Assembly (NCBI GenBank): GCA_019314375.1
Contig: JAFCZJ010000017.1
Span: 1-64,000 of the forward strand
Direction of reading: 5' to 3'
Source: Deltaproteobacteria bacterium
GTDB lineage: Bacteria > Myxococcota > B64-G9
Length of the DNA stretch: 64,000 bases
The notes beneath the pieces are model-generated. The model was not told the origin of the DNA. It did no database searches and saw only the letters and a list, made by a program, of their open reading frames with translations. A program made the translations under genes and the position numbers. Position 1 is the stretch's first letter; each line of letters opens with the position of its first letter. Positions 8,117 through 16,557 of this stretch are shown here, one piece after another.

Positions 8117-10048
8117 CTAATCCCTGAAGAACTGCGGGTTGCGCGCCCGATAGCCATCGAAGCTTCCCAAGTCGATCCGGCGAGCATGCTCGACCAGCCT
8201 GCGTGACATCTGATCCACATCATCTGCGGACCAGGCCCGAGCCGGCAGCGAGTTGATGAGGCCTCTGGTGTTGCCCTGGATGGTGAGCAAGGGATCGCCT
8301 GCGATCACGATGCCCAAAAACCACTCGTCGTCCCACACACCGGCGGCGTTGTACCATCGCCTATAGGACTCACCCCAAGTGCGTCCCGAGGCCAGGTTGC
8401 TGTGAAAAACCTCCGGATTGTAGACGCCACCCGTTTTGGTCGAGCCGATGTCCGCGAGACCGTAACTCGTCCGGGTCATATAGGTCTGTGAAAGGCAGCC
8501 GGAGGCCTCGGTGTAGCGAGCCCCCGAGCAGTTGAAAAGATTGATGAACGAGGCCCGGTGATCGCCACTGATGACCTCACTCAGATAGACCATCTGATAG
8601 TCGCCCTGGTGGGTGATATACAGTGCCTGGGGAGATGCGTGTATCCATTGATAGACATACTCCGCGCCGGCACCCTCCAGGCGGCTCAAGTAATTCGCCC
8701 GCGTGGTCTGGTTGGTGTCGTACAAGAGGTCACAGGTCGAATAGATACTGTCCAGCCCATAGTTTCCGGGATAAACGGCCCAATCGTCATCCATGAAAAT
8801 GAAGGCCTGCTGCGGCAAAAGCGAGCCGTTCGTCCGGTAGTCGTGCACCTTGGCCAGGTAGTCCCCGATGCGAGACGCGTTGCCCGTGATGCGTGAAACG
8901 AAGATGTCGGCGGAAAGACTGGAATGCCCGTCGTAGAGGCCGTCGTTGTCGGCATCGGTCCAGTTCGCGTCCAAGTCCATCAGGTAAATATCGCAGGGAT
9001 ACTCCTCGTGCATGGGGTCAAAATCCTGCCAGCACTCGCATTCATACCAGGCCGAGGGCAGATGACCGAGCAAGAACGCGCCCTCGATGGCGTAGTCGTT
9101 CCGCGCGTTCACCAACAAGTCGCGAAGGTCGGAGGCGGTGCCGGAGGTCCATTCGATGACCCGCGAGGCATGCCCCGCGTCGCGCAAGTCCTGCTGATAA
9201 GTGGCCAGGGCAGCGGTAAGCCCTGTCAAAACCGAGTCTTCAACCACGATCACGATGTCGAGATCACAGTCTGCCGGGCAAGTCTGCAAAGTCTCATCGC
9301 CATCGCATTCGCCATTGCCGCACAGGCTGCAGGTAAAGCCGTCGCCGGTGTAGGGCAGGTTGCAACTGCAAGAGTAGAAACCCAGGGTATTTGAGCAAGA
9401 AGCGTTGGGATCGCAATCATGCGTTTGCTCAACACATTCGTCGATATCGGAGCAAGAGACGCCGTCCCCGCGGAAACCCGTGTCGCAGACGCATGATCGA
9501 TCGAGACATGTCGCATTCGCGTCGCAGGCATCGGTATAGAAACAATCCTGGAGACTGTCACAAGCGTCCACGGTGCAGCCGTCCCCATCGTCACACAACA
9601 GGTCGTCGGCTGCATGCTCGCAACCCGTGGCCGCCTGGCAGCTATCCACGGTGCAGGCGATCTGGTCATCGCAGGAATCCCAGGTTCCGGCACAGCCCCC
9701 CCCCGAACAGACGTCGTTCAGGGTGCATCGGTTTCCATCATCGCAGATGGCTTGATTGTAGGTGTGTTGACAAAAACTCTGAACACAAGCGTCGTCGGTG
9801 CAGGGGTCGTTGTCTTCGCAGCTTGCGTCATGCAGGCACTCGCCCTCCTTGCAAACAAGGTGGTCTCCGTCGCAGTCGATGAGGCAGTGCTCCAGGATCT
9901 CTTCGAAGTCCCCGCATGAGTTCACCCAATAGGTGATCCCATCGGTGCAAAAGGTCTGATCATGAGACGTGCAATTTTCGCCGTCACAACTACTCATGAA
10001 GATCAAAGGAATAAGAAGCAGAATGGTCGAAATCGTCGATCGGAGCAT
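8117..10048 (-). CDS. Cys-rich/EGF-like lipoprotein with gingipain (C25)-like peptidase domain
   Basis: A 643-residue lipoprotein (lipobox IFMSSC). The N-terminal 260 residues hold Cys-rich modules of the CxDxxxCTxDxC type common in Myxococcota and at least one calcium-binding EGF module (DIDECVEQTHDC...). From about 265 a caspase/gingipain-like alpha/beta domain begins: GAFLLGHLPSAWYE, IFVSRITGN, a candidate catalytic His in WIHASPQ (about 470) and Cys in NLFNCSGARYT (about 507), followed by GDPLLTI, typical of C25 C-terminal strands. It may be a cell-surface cysteine peptidase with adhesive modules. I start at the second ATG because GGAGG is well spaced for it and abuts the first. Peptidase assignment is inference. 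Confidence 0.8.
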   Translation of the reverse strand: MLRSTISTILLLIPLIFMSSCDGENCTSHDQTFCTDGITYWVNSCGDFEEILEHCLIDCDGDHLVCKEGECLHDASCEDNDPCTDDACVQSFCQHTYNQAICDDGNRCTLNDVCSGGGCAGTWDSCDDQIACTVDSCQAATGCEHAADDLLCDDGDGCTVDACDSLQDCFYTDACDANATCLDRSCVCDTGFRGDGVSCSDIDECVEQTHDCDPNASCSNTLGFYSCSCNLPYTGDGFTCSLCGNGECDGDETLQTCPADCDLDIVIVVEDSVLTGLTAALATYQQDLRDAGHASRVIEWTSGTASDLRDLLVNARNDYAIEGAFLLGHLPSAWYECECWQDFDPMHEEYPCDIYLMDLDANWTDADNDGLYDGHSSLSADIFVSRITGNASRIGDYLAKVHDYRTNGSLLPQQAFIFMDDDWAVYPGNYGLDSIYSTCDLLYDTNQTTRANYLSRLEGAGAEYVYQWIHASPQALYITHQGDYQMVYLSEVISGDHRASFINLFNCSGARYTEASGCLSQTYMTRTSYGLADIGSTKTGGVYNPEVFHSNLASGRTWGESYRRWYNAAGVWDDEWFLGIVIAGDPLLTIQGNTRGLINSLPARAWSADDVDQMSRRLVEHARRIDLGSFDGYRARNPQFFRD

Positions 10049-10112
10049 GTGCATCCTCCATTGAGGTGAGTCCAGTCTAAGGTGCGCGCCGCGAGAAATC
10101 CAGGTTCATGTC

Positions 10113-11144
10113 TTGACCGAGCTACAAGCTTGGCGTTATCCATCGATGGTTATGCTTGCCGACAAGCCACATGCCTTTTGGGCTCCGGTCCTGGCCTTCA
10201 TTTTTAGCGCCTCCTGCCTTGCGGCGTTGCAGATCGTCGACCCCATGTCCCAGCCCATGTTGCTGGCCGAGCGCTTTTTCCCCGGGGCCGGCTGGGTGGA
10301 ACTGGGGCTCTTGGCCGCCTGGGCCGCCTGGCTCTGCCAACGCATGTTGGAGCCCAAGCGCCAAGCCTTTTGGCGCCTGCTGGCCTGGAGCTTGTTTGCT
10401 CTGGTTTTTTTCGCGCAATTGGCTTTGGGCCTGGCCGGCTGCGAAGCCTGCCTGATGACGGGCGACTTGCATTTGCCTGTCCCAGCCGTCATCGCCGCGG
10501 GTCCTGTTTACCGAGGCGCTGGATGGTTCATGCCTGCCCTCTTTCTCATTTCAGCCCTTATTGTGGGCCCGGCCTGGTGCAGCCACCTTTGCTATCTGGG
10601 CGCGGCGGACATGCATCTTTCGCGCCTGCGAAAAAATCCCCTGCCCCTTCCATCCTGGATGCGACGCGCCCGCTGGGCCATGTTGCCGCTGGTGCTGGCG
10701 GTGGCCGCGGGTCTGAGACTCTGCGGAATCGGAGGCTGGACGGCGGCCATCGTGGGTCTGAGCTTCGGCGGCCTGGGTCTATTGGTCATGGGCATGGTCT
10801 CACGAAAAATGGGCGTCATGGTCCACTGCACCCTCTGGTGCCCCATGGGCCTTCTGGCCACTCTCCTGGGCAAAATCTCCGTATTTCGCCTCCGCATCGA
10901 AGACGGATGCACTCACTGTGGGGCCTGTACGCCAAGCTGCCGCTACGACGCCCTGAATGAAAAAGACTGGCTTCGAGGCCAGGCCGGCCAGAGCTGCTCG
11001 CTTTGCGGCGATTGCCTCTCCAAATGTCCACACGACCAGCTAAGCCTCGGATTCTTTTGGGGACGGAGTAAGTTGGCCAGGCCCATTTTTCTGGCCTTGA
11101 TCAGCGCTATGTCCGCAATTTTCCTGGGACTTGCCCGCATTTAG
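10113..11144 (+). CDS. NapH/NosR-like 4Fe-4S membrane ferredoxin
   Basis: A polytopic inner-membrane protein of about 343 residues with 5-6 hydrophobic helices, membrane Cys motifs (CEACLMTG; WCSHLCYLG; CTLWCPMG) and a cytoplasmic C-terminal double ferredoxin domain (CTHCGACTPSC and CSLCGDCLSKC). NapH, NosR and CcoG relatives pass electrons across the membrane from quinol or cytoplasmic donors. An FMN-binding secreted protein and ApbE follow on the same strand, so this is probably the transmembrane entry point of an extracytosolic flavin-based electron chain. The start is unsure: TTG 10113, ATG 10146 or ATG 10152 are possible, none with a strong ribosome site. Confidence 0.85.
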   Translation: MTELQAWRYPSMVMLADKPHAFWAPVLAFIFSASCLAALQIVDPMSQPMLLAERFFPGAGWVELGLLAAWAAWLCQRMLEPKRQAFWRLLAWSLFALVFFAQLALGLAGCEACLMTGDLHLPVPAVIAAGPVYRGAGWFMPALFLISALIVGPAWCSHLCYLGAADMHLSRLRKNPLPLPSWMRRARWAMLPLVLAVAAGLRLCGIGGWTAAIVGLSFGGLGLLVMGMVSRKMGVMVHCTLWCPMGLLATLLGKISVFRLRIEDGCTHCGACTPSCRYDALNEKDWLRGQAGQSCSLCGDCLSKCPHDQLSLGFFWGRSKLARPIFLALISAMSAIFLGLARI

Positions 11145-11194
11145 TCTTATGCTAAAGCGCATGGTTACGTCCGTTTCGCCTAGAGGAGAGCAGC

Positions 11195-11836
11195 ATGCGT
11201 CATTCAATCATTTGGACAATCGCCCTGGGCTTTTTCGTCATGGGTCTGCTTTGGAGCCCGCGGGCCTCGGCGGTCAAGTACATGTCGCTCAAACAAGCGG
11301 TCACGTCCTTCCTGCCCGAAGGCAGCAAGATCTTCAAAACCACAAAGACCCTGAACGCCGAGCAAAAAACAATCCTTGCGGACAACTATGGATGGCGAGC
11401 CGACACGGATAAAGTCAAAGTTTACCTGGGCAAAGACGCGTCCCAAAAAACCCTGGCCTATGTATTCATCTTCAAGGCCACCGCCTCGGACTGGTACCAC
11501 AAATTCGCCGTGGGACTGAGGCCCGACGGTTCGGTCATCGCGCTTCGGGTGATGGAATTGAGCTGCGACTGGGCCTATCCCATCCGACGAAAGAGTTTCC
11601 TGAAACAATTCGACAACAAGCGCCACTCGGACCCCCTGACTGTGTGGGACGACATCGACGGCATCACCAGAGCGACAGTCTCTTGTGAGCTGGCCGCTCA
11701 GGCGACGCGCAAGGCCGTATCCCTACACCAAATGTTTTTCGCGGACGGCAAACCCGCCAGCCCTTCGGCCAAAATCAAGAACGCCCGCCAAAAGGGTCTG
11801 AATCGCATCAACCGGGCCAACAGCAGCGGTCGCTGA
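11195..11836 (+). CDS. Secreted FMN-binding domain protein, probable ApbE flavinylation target
   Basis: A 213-residue exported protein with a signal peptide (cleavage likely near ASA-VK, about 26). The FMN-binding domain ends in DGITRAT (155-161), which matches the flavinylation consensus Dgx(s/t)gA(s/t); the final Thr161 would carry covalent FMN, with Arg159 replacing the usual Gly. No C-terminal membrane helix is seen, so it should be a soluble periplasmic carrier rather than a membrane RnfG/NqrC. A Lys/Arg-rich tail follows the domain. It lies 50 bases after the ferredoxin gene and 8 bases before apbE. GAGGAG precedes the ATG. Good fit as middle partner of a three-gene electron-transfer operon. 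Confidence 0.85.
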   Translation: MRHSIIWTIALGFFVMGLLWSPRASAVKYMSLKQAVTSFLPEGSKIFKTTKTLNAEQKTILADNYGWRADTDKVKVYLGKDASQKTLAYVFIFKATASDWYHKFAVGLRPDGSVIALRVMELSCDWAYPIRRKSFLKQFDNKRHSDPLTVWDDIDGITRATVSCELAAQATRKAVSLHQMFFADGKPASPSAKIKNARQKGLNRINRANSSGR

Positions 11837-11844
11837 GTCAGACC

Positions 11845-12855
11845 ATGACCAAGCACCGACTCGTCGCAAGTTTCCTGGGGATTCTTCTGGCGCTGCCTGC
11901 CTGGGCAGCCGAAACAGTCACCAGCCGCCAAGAAAAGCACATGGGCACCTACGTCACGATCACGGTGGCGGCCCCCGAATCGCCCGAGGTCTTGGCTTCC
12001 ATCGCCGCGGGCTTCGCCGAAGTCAATCGCTTGGAAGACCTCCTCAGCGAGTGGCGCGCCGACAGCCAGATTTCCAAAGTGAACCGCGCCGCGGGCCAAG
12101 AGGCGGTGGTTGTAGATCCTGAGTTGTTCAAGGTGGCGAAAATGGCCCATGAGGTGTCGGCTAAAACCCACGGAGCCTTCGACGTGACCTTTGCGGCTTT
12201 GTCCGGTCTTTGGGACTTCAAGGCAAAAAAACCAGTCCTGCCCGAGGATGAAAACATCGCCAAAGCGATCAAGCTGGTGAATTGGCGAGGGCTCGGCCTG
12301 GACGCCAAATCCCACAGCCTCCATCTCGCCCAACCCGGCATGCGCTGCGGCCTGGGCGCCATCGCCAAGGGCTATGTGGTGGATCGGGTCAGCGCCATAC
12401 TCAAAGCCCGCGGCCAAGCCAACCACCTGGTCATCGCCGGGGGCGACCTCTACGCCGCGGGACGCAAGGGCGGAAAACCCTGGCGCATCGGCATCCAGCA
12501 TCCGGCGGGTCGAGGTCTTTACGCGGCCATGGATGTCGTCAACCAGGGCGTGGCCACCAGCGGCAATTACGAAAAATTCTTCATCCTGGAAGGCAAACGC
12601 TACCACCACATCCTTGATCCTCGAACCGGCCGACCGGCGCGGGGCGCATCGTCGGCCACGGTGCTGGCCAAAACCGCGGCCGAAGCCGACGCCTACGCCA
12701 CGGGTCTTTTCGTTCTGGGCCCAGAGGAAGGCAAAAAGCTTGCCGAAAGCATCCCAGGCTTGGACGTACTCTTTTTTCGAGAAGACTACTCAACCACGGC
12801 CACAGACGGCATCACCAGCCGCCTACAGCCTGTCATCCGCGGCGAAGCTGAATAA
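11845..12855 (+). CDS. apbE: FAD:protein FMN transferase
   Basis: A 336-residue full-length ApbE with signal peptide. It transfers FMN from FAD to a Thr of an FMN-binding domain in the periplasm, using Mg2+. Seen: HMGTYVTITV at the mature N terminus, the FAD-site region FDVTFAALSGLWDF, the GAIAKGYVVDRV helix, NHLVIAGGDLYAAG, ATSGNYEKFF, HHILDPRTGRPA and a C-terminal AEADAYATGLFVLG with the metal-site Asp. The substrate is almost certainly the FMN-binding protein 8 bases upstream. It is convergent with the Kelch lipoprotein gene. Confidence 0.96.
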   Translation: MTKHRLVASFLGILLALPAWAAETVTSRQEKHMGTYVTITVAAPESPEVLASIAAGFAEVNRLEDLLSEWRADSQISKVNRAAGQEAVVVDPELFKVAKMAHEVSAKTHGAFDVTFAALSGLWDFKAKKPVLPEDENIAKAIKLVNWRGLGLDAKSHSLHLAQPGMRCGLGAIAKGYVVDRVSAILKARGQANHLVIAGGDLYAAGRKGGKPWRIGIQHPAGRGLYAAMDVVNQGVATSGNYEKFFILEGKRYHHILDPRTGRPARGASSATVLAKTAAEADAYATGLFVLGPEEGKKLAESIPGLDVLFFREDYSTTATDGITSRLQPVIRGEAE

Positions 12856-12882
12856 CACATCCCTGTCGATGCTTGTGTCGAA

Positions 12883-15800
12883 TCAGGGTTCGACCAAGCG
12901 CGCTACGAGATCGTCTATCATCAACTTGGCCGCTTGGCCTGAGTTGCCGGGCTGCATTCCGAAGATCAACAGATCAACATGGCCCGCAGCCAGCGCTGCC
13001 TCCGGGGGCAAATCCAGGTCCAGACGTGTTTGAGCCGTGCCGTCTTCGCGATGGTGGCCCAGGACCCGCCAAACCGCAGCCGGCTCATCCCAAATCGCCA
13101 CCCCCAAACCCTGATAAGAATCACCGTTGTCGCCGAAGCCCAGACCGCTGGCCACCGAACTGATCACCAAGTCCTCGACTTGCAGGGGCCCCAGTTCGAA
13201 CAGGTCCAAATGTACGCGCAAGGCCGGCAACTTTCCGGGGGGCGCGGCGATCCTTCGCTCGCTGCCCTCGGGCCCTTCCATGCCTGTCCCGCCGAGGAGT
13301 AGCACCCCGGCCAGACCCGCGAAAGACAGGGAGCGGGCTTGCTCGGGATTTCGCTGAATCCAGCTTTCTCCATCCCAGATCCAAAGGTCATCGAGCGGAA
13401 GACCCTGGGCACCCAAACCACCAAGCAGCACCATTCGTCCCAAAGCCGCGTCCCAGCTCAACCGAGCCCCCTCGCGGGCCGGAGGGGATGAATCCAGCGA
13501 ACGGTGATGCCAGCCCTCGGCGTCACCGATCCAAGTCTCGTTGCTCACGCTGCTGTCAGTTCGTCCACCGAACATGACGACCTGCTGCCGAGCGGGGTCA
13601 TAGGCCATGGCCGAATGCTTACGTGGCGCAGGACCCGAAAAATCAGCCTGCCGCCAAGAACCCCCCTCAAGGAACCACAAATCCGCCAGCAGCCGATTTT
13701 GTGCATCCCTGCCACCAAAGAGCCAAGTAGTCCCGAGGTTGACGTCGTGGGCCATGGCGTGGCCGCATCGAGCAGCCGGTCCTTCGGGCCCCGCCGACCA
13801 GGCCCCGTCCCCAAAGACCCAACAATCGCCCAATACGCCGTCTTTCGTACAGCCACCAAAGAGCACGGCCGAGTCGTCTTCTTGCCACACCATCGAATGG
13901 TGTTCCCGGGCCACCATAGCCCCCGGCAAGGAAAGGCGACTCCATTGCAGGCGATCCAAGACTCCATCCCAAATCCCCAACCAGGAATCGGCCAAGAGCT
14001 CGCCAGCATCGGGACCCAAATAAAATTCGGGCCAGGCCCTACCGCCCATCAGCAATACCTGCTCCGGCGTCCCGTCGGCCGCCTGGCGACCGGCCAGGGT
14101 GTGATGGGACCGAGCCTTGGGCAATTCAGGCGCGGACAGGACCTCGGTCCAATCCATACCGTCCCAAGACCAGATCCCACCCTGCGCGCCAGTGGCCGTG
14201 GTACCGCCAAAAAGAAAAGTGCGATGAACGCTACCTCCAAAAAAGACCAACTGGTGACCAAAGGTAGCCGGAGGGCGATAAAGAGGGTGTTTGTGCTGCC
14301 AGGCCAACTCGTAGGGATCCAACTCCCAGGTATCCGAAAAAATCTGGTCCCCCGATTCGCCTGAGGAGGTGGTGCCCCGTCGTGCGCCACCGAACATGAC
14401 TATCACACCGCGACTCCAATCGAAGGCGGCGGCCGTGTGCACCCGTCCCGACGGCCTGTCTCCCGACGGGTTGACCGTCTCGACTCGAAGCACATCCCAA
14501 CCATTTAGAGGCTGCACGAAAACGTGCAAATCATCAGGATATTCGGGCTCAGGCTCGTGGTAGTCTGGGCTGCCCCCAAAGAGAAAAACCTGCGGTGTTA
14601 AGGTTACATAATCCAACAGAAGCGTTGCCCCGACACGCCGGGGCACCTGTCCAAGTTGCGGCGTAATAGCCCGCCAGGTGAAAGTTGGATTATCGAATGA
14701 AGTATCCTGGTCCAACAACCAAACCGTGTTCTCGTTTTCTTCGATATCTCCGCCCACCATCATGATGGTTTCCCAAGCATCTACGCATGCTGGATACAGT
14801 CGACCACTCGGCCGTGATGCCCCCAACTGCACGGCAGGGAACCACCCAACCCCCATCAATTCATCAGCCAGCCACAGCCATAGGTCGTTGGGGCATTCCT
14901 GATCGCCGGCTGAATCGCGGCGGCAGCCTCCGAAAAAAAGCGCGGCGTCCACATCGTAATCCACACCATAGGGAGCGACTTCGGTCTCGTTGGAAACCAT
15001 GACACCACCGCTTCGAGTACCCGGACCATCACCTGCGGCCAGAGCAAATCGCTGCGCAGAGGCACCTGGAAAAAAGACGCTTTCCATGCCGGATTCATGG
15101 TGAAAAATCGCGCCGTCAAGAAAACTGGAGGGGCCTGATGCTTGGTTGGGCACGGTGGCCTTGGCCGCATTTCGGATCCCTGGCCAGCGCTCTCCCGAAG
15201 GGATGTCCTCGATTCGCCAGACCGAATCCAGCGAGGCTGCCACCTCCAAGCCCAGATCATCGACCAGTACACTGGCCCGATAGGCTGCATCCACAGGCTC
15301 GGCCTCGTCGCGAGGGTCGGGTCTCGTAGTTGGCGCGGGCTCCACCAGCCCACCCACGCCGCTTTTCAAGATGCCGTCCGCGGTAATATATGCCCCTTGT
15401 AGCTCCGCCTTCAGGGCATAGCTCGGCCCGCCGTCCACCGCGCCCGCCAGGCTCAACTCCAATCGTCTGCGCACCGACTGACGGGGCAGTATGTTGCCGT
15501 TCGCGTCCCCCGCCTCGATCCAGAGGGTCTCCAGCAATGGGTCCACGTTCAGATGCGGCAAACCGCCAGCAGCATCCGCCACGAACTGGGCCAGAGCTTC
15601 AGTGTCGTTTTCCGTGGCAAAGAGGCTCACCTCTGCCCCCGTCTCGAAAGCGCCAGGCTCTGCCTCAAAAGTAGCCTGTCCGCCGGAACGCCGGATGTGC
15701 CAAACGAGATCCCGGTCGTAGCCCACCTCAAGGTCCAACGTCACCCCCAGGTCCAAAGTCAACAAGGCCTGGTTGCCCACAAGATCCGTCAAACGCAAGT

Positions 15801-16383
15801 TGGCCAACAGGGGCCCGGAACCCTCGTGGCCCAAAATCAAATAGATGCAGTCGTAGGCCAGTTCCTGATTTTCCCGAGCCAGACAGCTCATGGGGCCCCA
15901 GGGCAAATCCACCCTGGGCAAAACGCGCAAAGGCTCGCTGACCTCAAAACCCAATTCCACCACCCCCCCCAAGCCCACCATGCTCGCATCCACATCTGGA
16001 GCCCCAGTCAAAGCCGGCACAGTGAGATCGAAGCGCAGCATAGCCGAATCGCTGCGATCGCCGCCCGGGCCGCTCAAGCGAACAGTCACCGGCACATCCA
16101 CATCCTCCGGCTCCGAGCCCCGCACCCTGTATTCGAATTCGTAGACCTCGCCCTTGACGCTCAGCAAACCAGCCGCCACGCCATCCACCTCCACCACCGG
16201 TTCAGACGACATCTGCCCCAGAACGGAAAATGAAATATGTAGGCTATCGTCCAGACCCGCCAACTCCGGCGTCACCTGCAAATCGATGATCTCCAATTCG
16301 AGCTGCGGCGGATCGAACTGCCGTTCGCAGGCCGACAAAACCAAAGCCAGACAGAAAAGGAATCCAAGGCGACGACAAGCCAT
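12883..16383 (-). CDS. Giant Kelch-repeat lipoprotein
   Basis: A 1166-residue lipoprotein beginning at an ATG with a perfect GGAGGT ribosome site; signal peptide ends in the lipobox ALVLSAC. The N-terminal ~380 residues look like Ig/cadherin-like beta modules (alternating LRFDLTVP, VELGFEVSEPL strands). From about 430 to 1030 come many galactose-oxidase/Kelch-like blades with the recurring core VMFGG/LLMGG/LFGG followed by a Trp-rich strand (DTWELD, DLWIWDG), enough for one or two beta-propellers. The last ~130 residues are another beta domain. It is a surface or periplasmic binding protein, partner unknown. No catalytic site is seen. Divergent from 16558 with a 174-base gap. Confidence 0.85.
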   Translation of the reverse strand: MACRRLGFLFCLALVLSACERQFDPPQLELEIIDLQVTPELAGLDDSLHISFSVLGQMSSEPVVEVDGVAAGLLSVKGEVYEFEYRVRGSEPEDVDVPVTVRLSGPGGDRSDSAMLRFDLTVPALTGAPDVDASMVGLGGVVELGFEVSEPLRVLPRVDLPWGPMSCLARENQELAYDCIYLILGHEGSGPLLANLRLTDLVGNQALLTLDLGVTLDLEVGYDRDLVWHIRRSGGQATFEAEPGAFETGAEVSLFATENDTEALAQFVADAAGGLPHLNVDPLLETLWIEAGDANGNILPRQSVRRRLELSLAGAVDGGPSYALKAELQGAYITADGILKSGVGGLVEPAPTTRPDPRDEAEPVDAAYRASVLVDDLGLEVAASLDSVWRIEDIPSGERWPGIRNAAKATVPNQASGPSSFLDGAIFHHESGMESVFFPGASAQRFALAAGDGPGTRSGGVMVSNETEVAPYGVDYDVDAALFFGGCRRDSAGDQECPNDLWLWLADELMGVGWFPAVQLGASRPSGRLYPACVDAWETIMMVGGDIEENENTVWLLDQDTSFDNPTFTWRAITPQLGQVPRRVGATLLLDYVTLTPQVFLFGGSPDYHEPEPEYPDDLHVFVQPLNGWDVLRVETVNPSGDRPSGRVHTAAAFDWSRGVIVMFGGARRGTTSSGESGDQIFSDTWELDPYELAWQHKHPLYRPPATFGHQLVFFGGSVHRTFLFGGTTATGAQGGIWSWDGMDWTEVLSAPELPKARSHHTLAGRQAADGTPEQVLLMGGRAWPEFYLGPDAGELLADSWLGIWDGVLDRLQWSRLSLPGAMVAREHHSMVWQEDDSAVLFGGCTKDGVLGDCWVFGDGAWSAGPEGPAARCGHAMAHDVNLGTTWLFGGRDAQNRLLADLWFLEGGSWRQADFSGPAPRKHSAMAYDPARQQVVMFGGRTDSSVSNETWIGDAEGWHHRSLDSSPPAREGARLSWDAALGRMVLLGGLGAQGLPLDDLWIWDGESWIQRNPEQARSLSFAGLAGVLLLGGTGMEGPEGSERRIAAPPGKLPALRVHLDLFELGPLQVEDLVISSVASGLGFGDNGDSYQGLGVAIWDEPAAVWRVLGHHREDGTAQTRLDLDLPPEAALAAGHVDLLIFGMQPGNSGQAAKLMIDDLVARLVEP

Positions 16384-16557
16384 ATCTGACCTCCAAAACA
16401 AAACGAGAAAACGTAAATCCGAGTATAGCCACGCTTTATTTGGAGTCAAAAGACCCATTGTCACCTTGCAACAAATGCCACTAGAATTTCTGCTTGGAAG
16501 TCGATATATTTTGGGGCAGGGTTGTGATGCGGGCGGGAGCAGGAGGCAAGACGGTCC

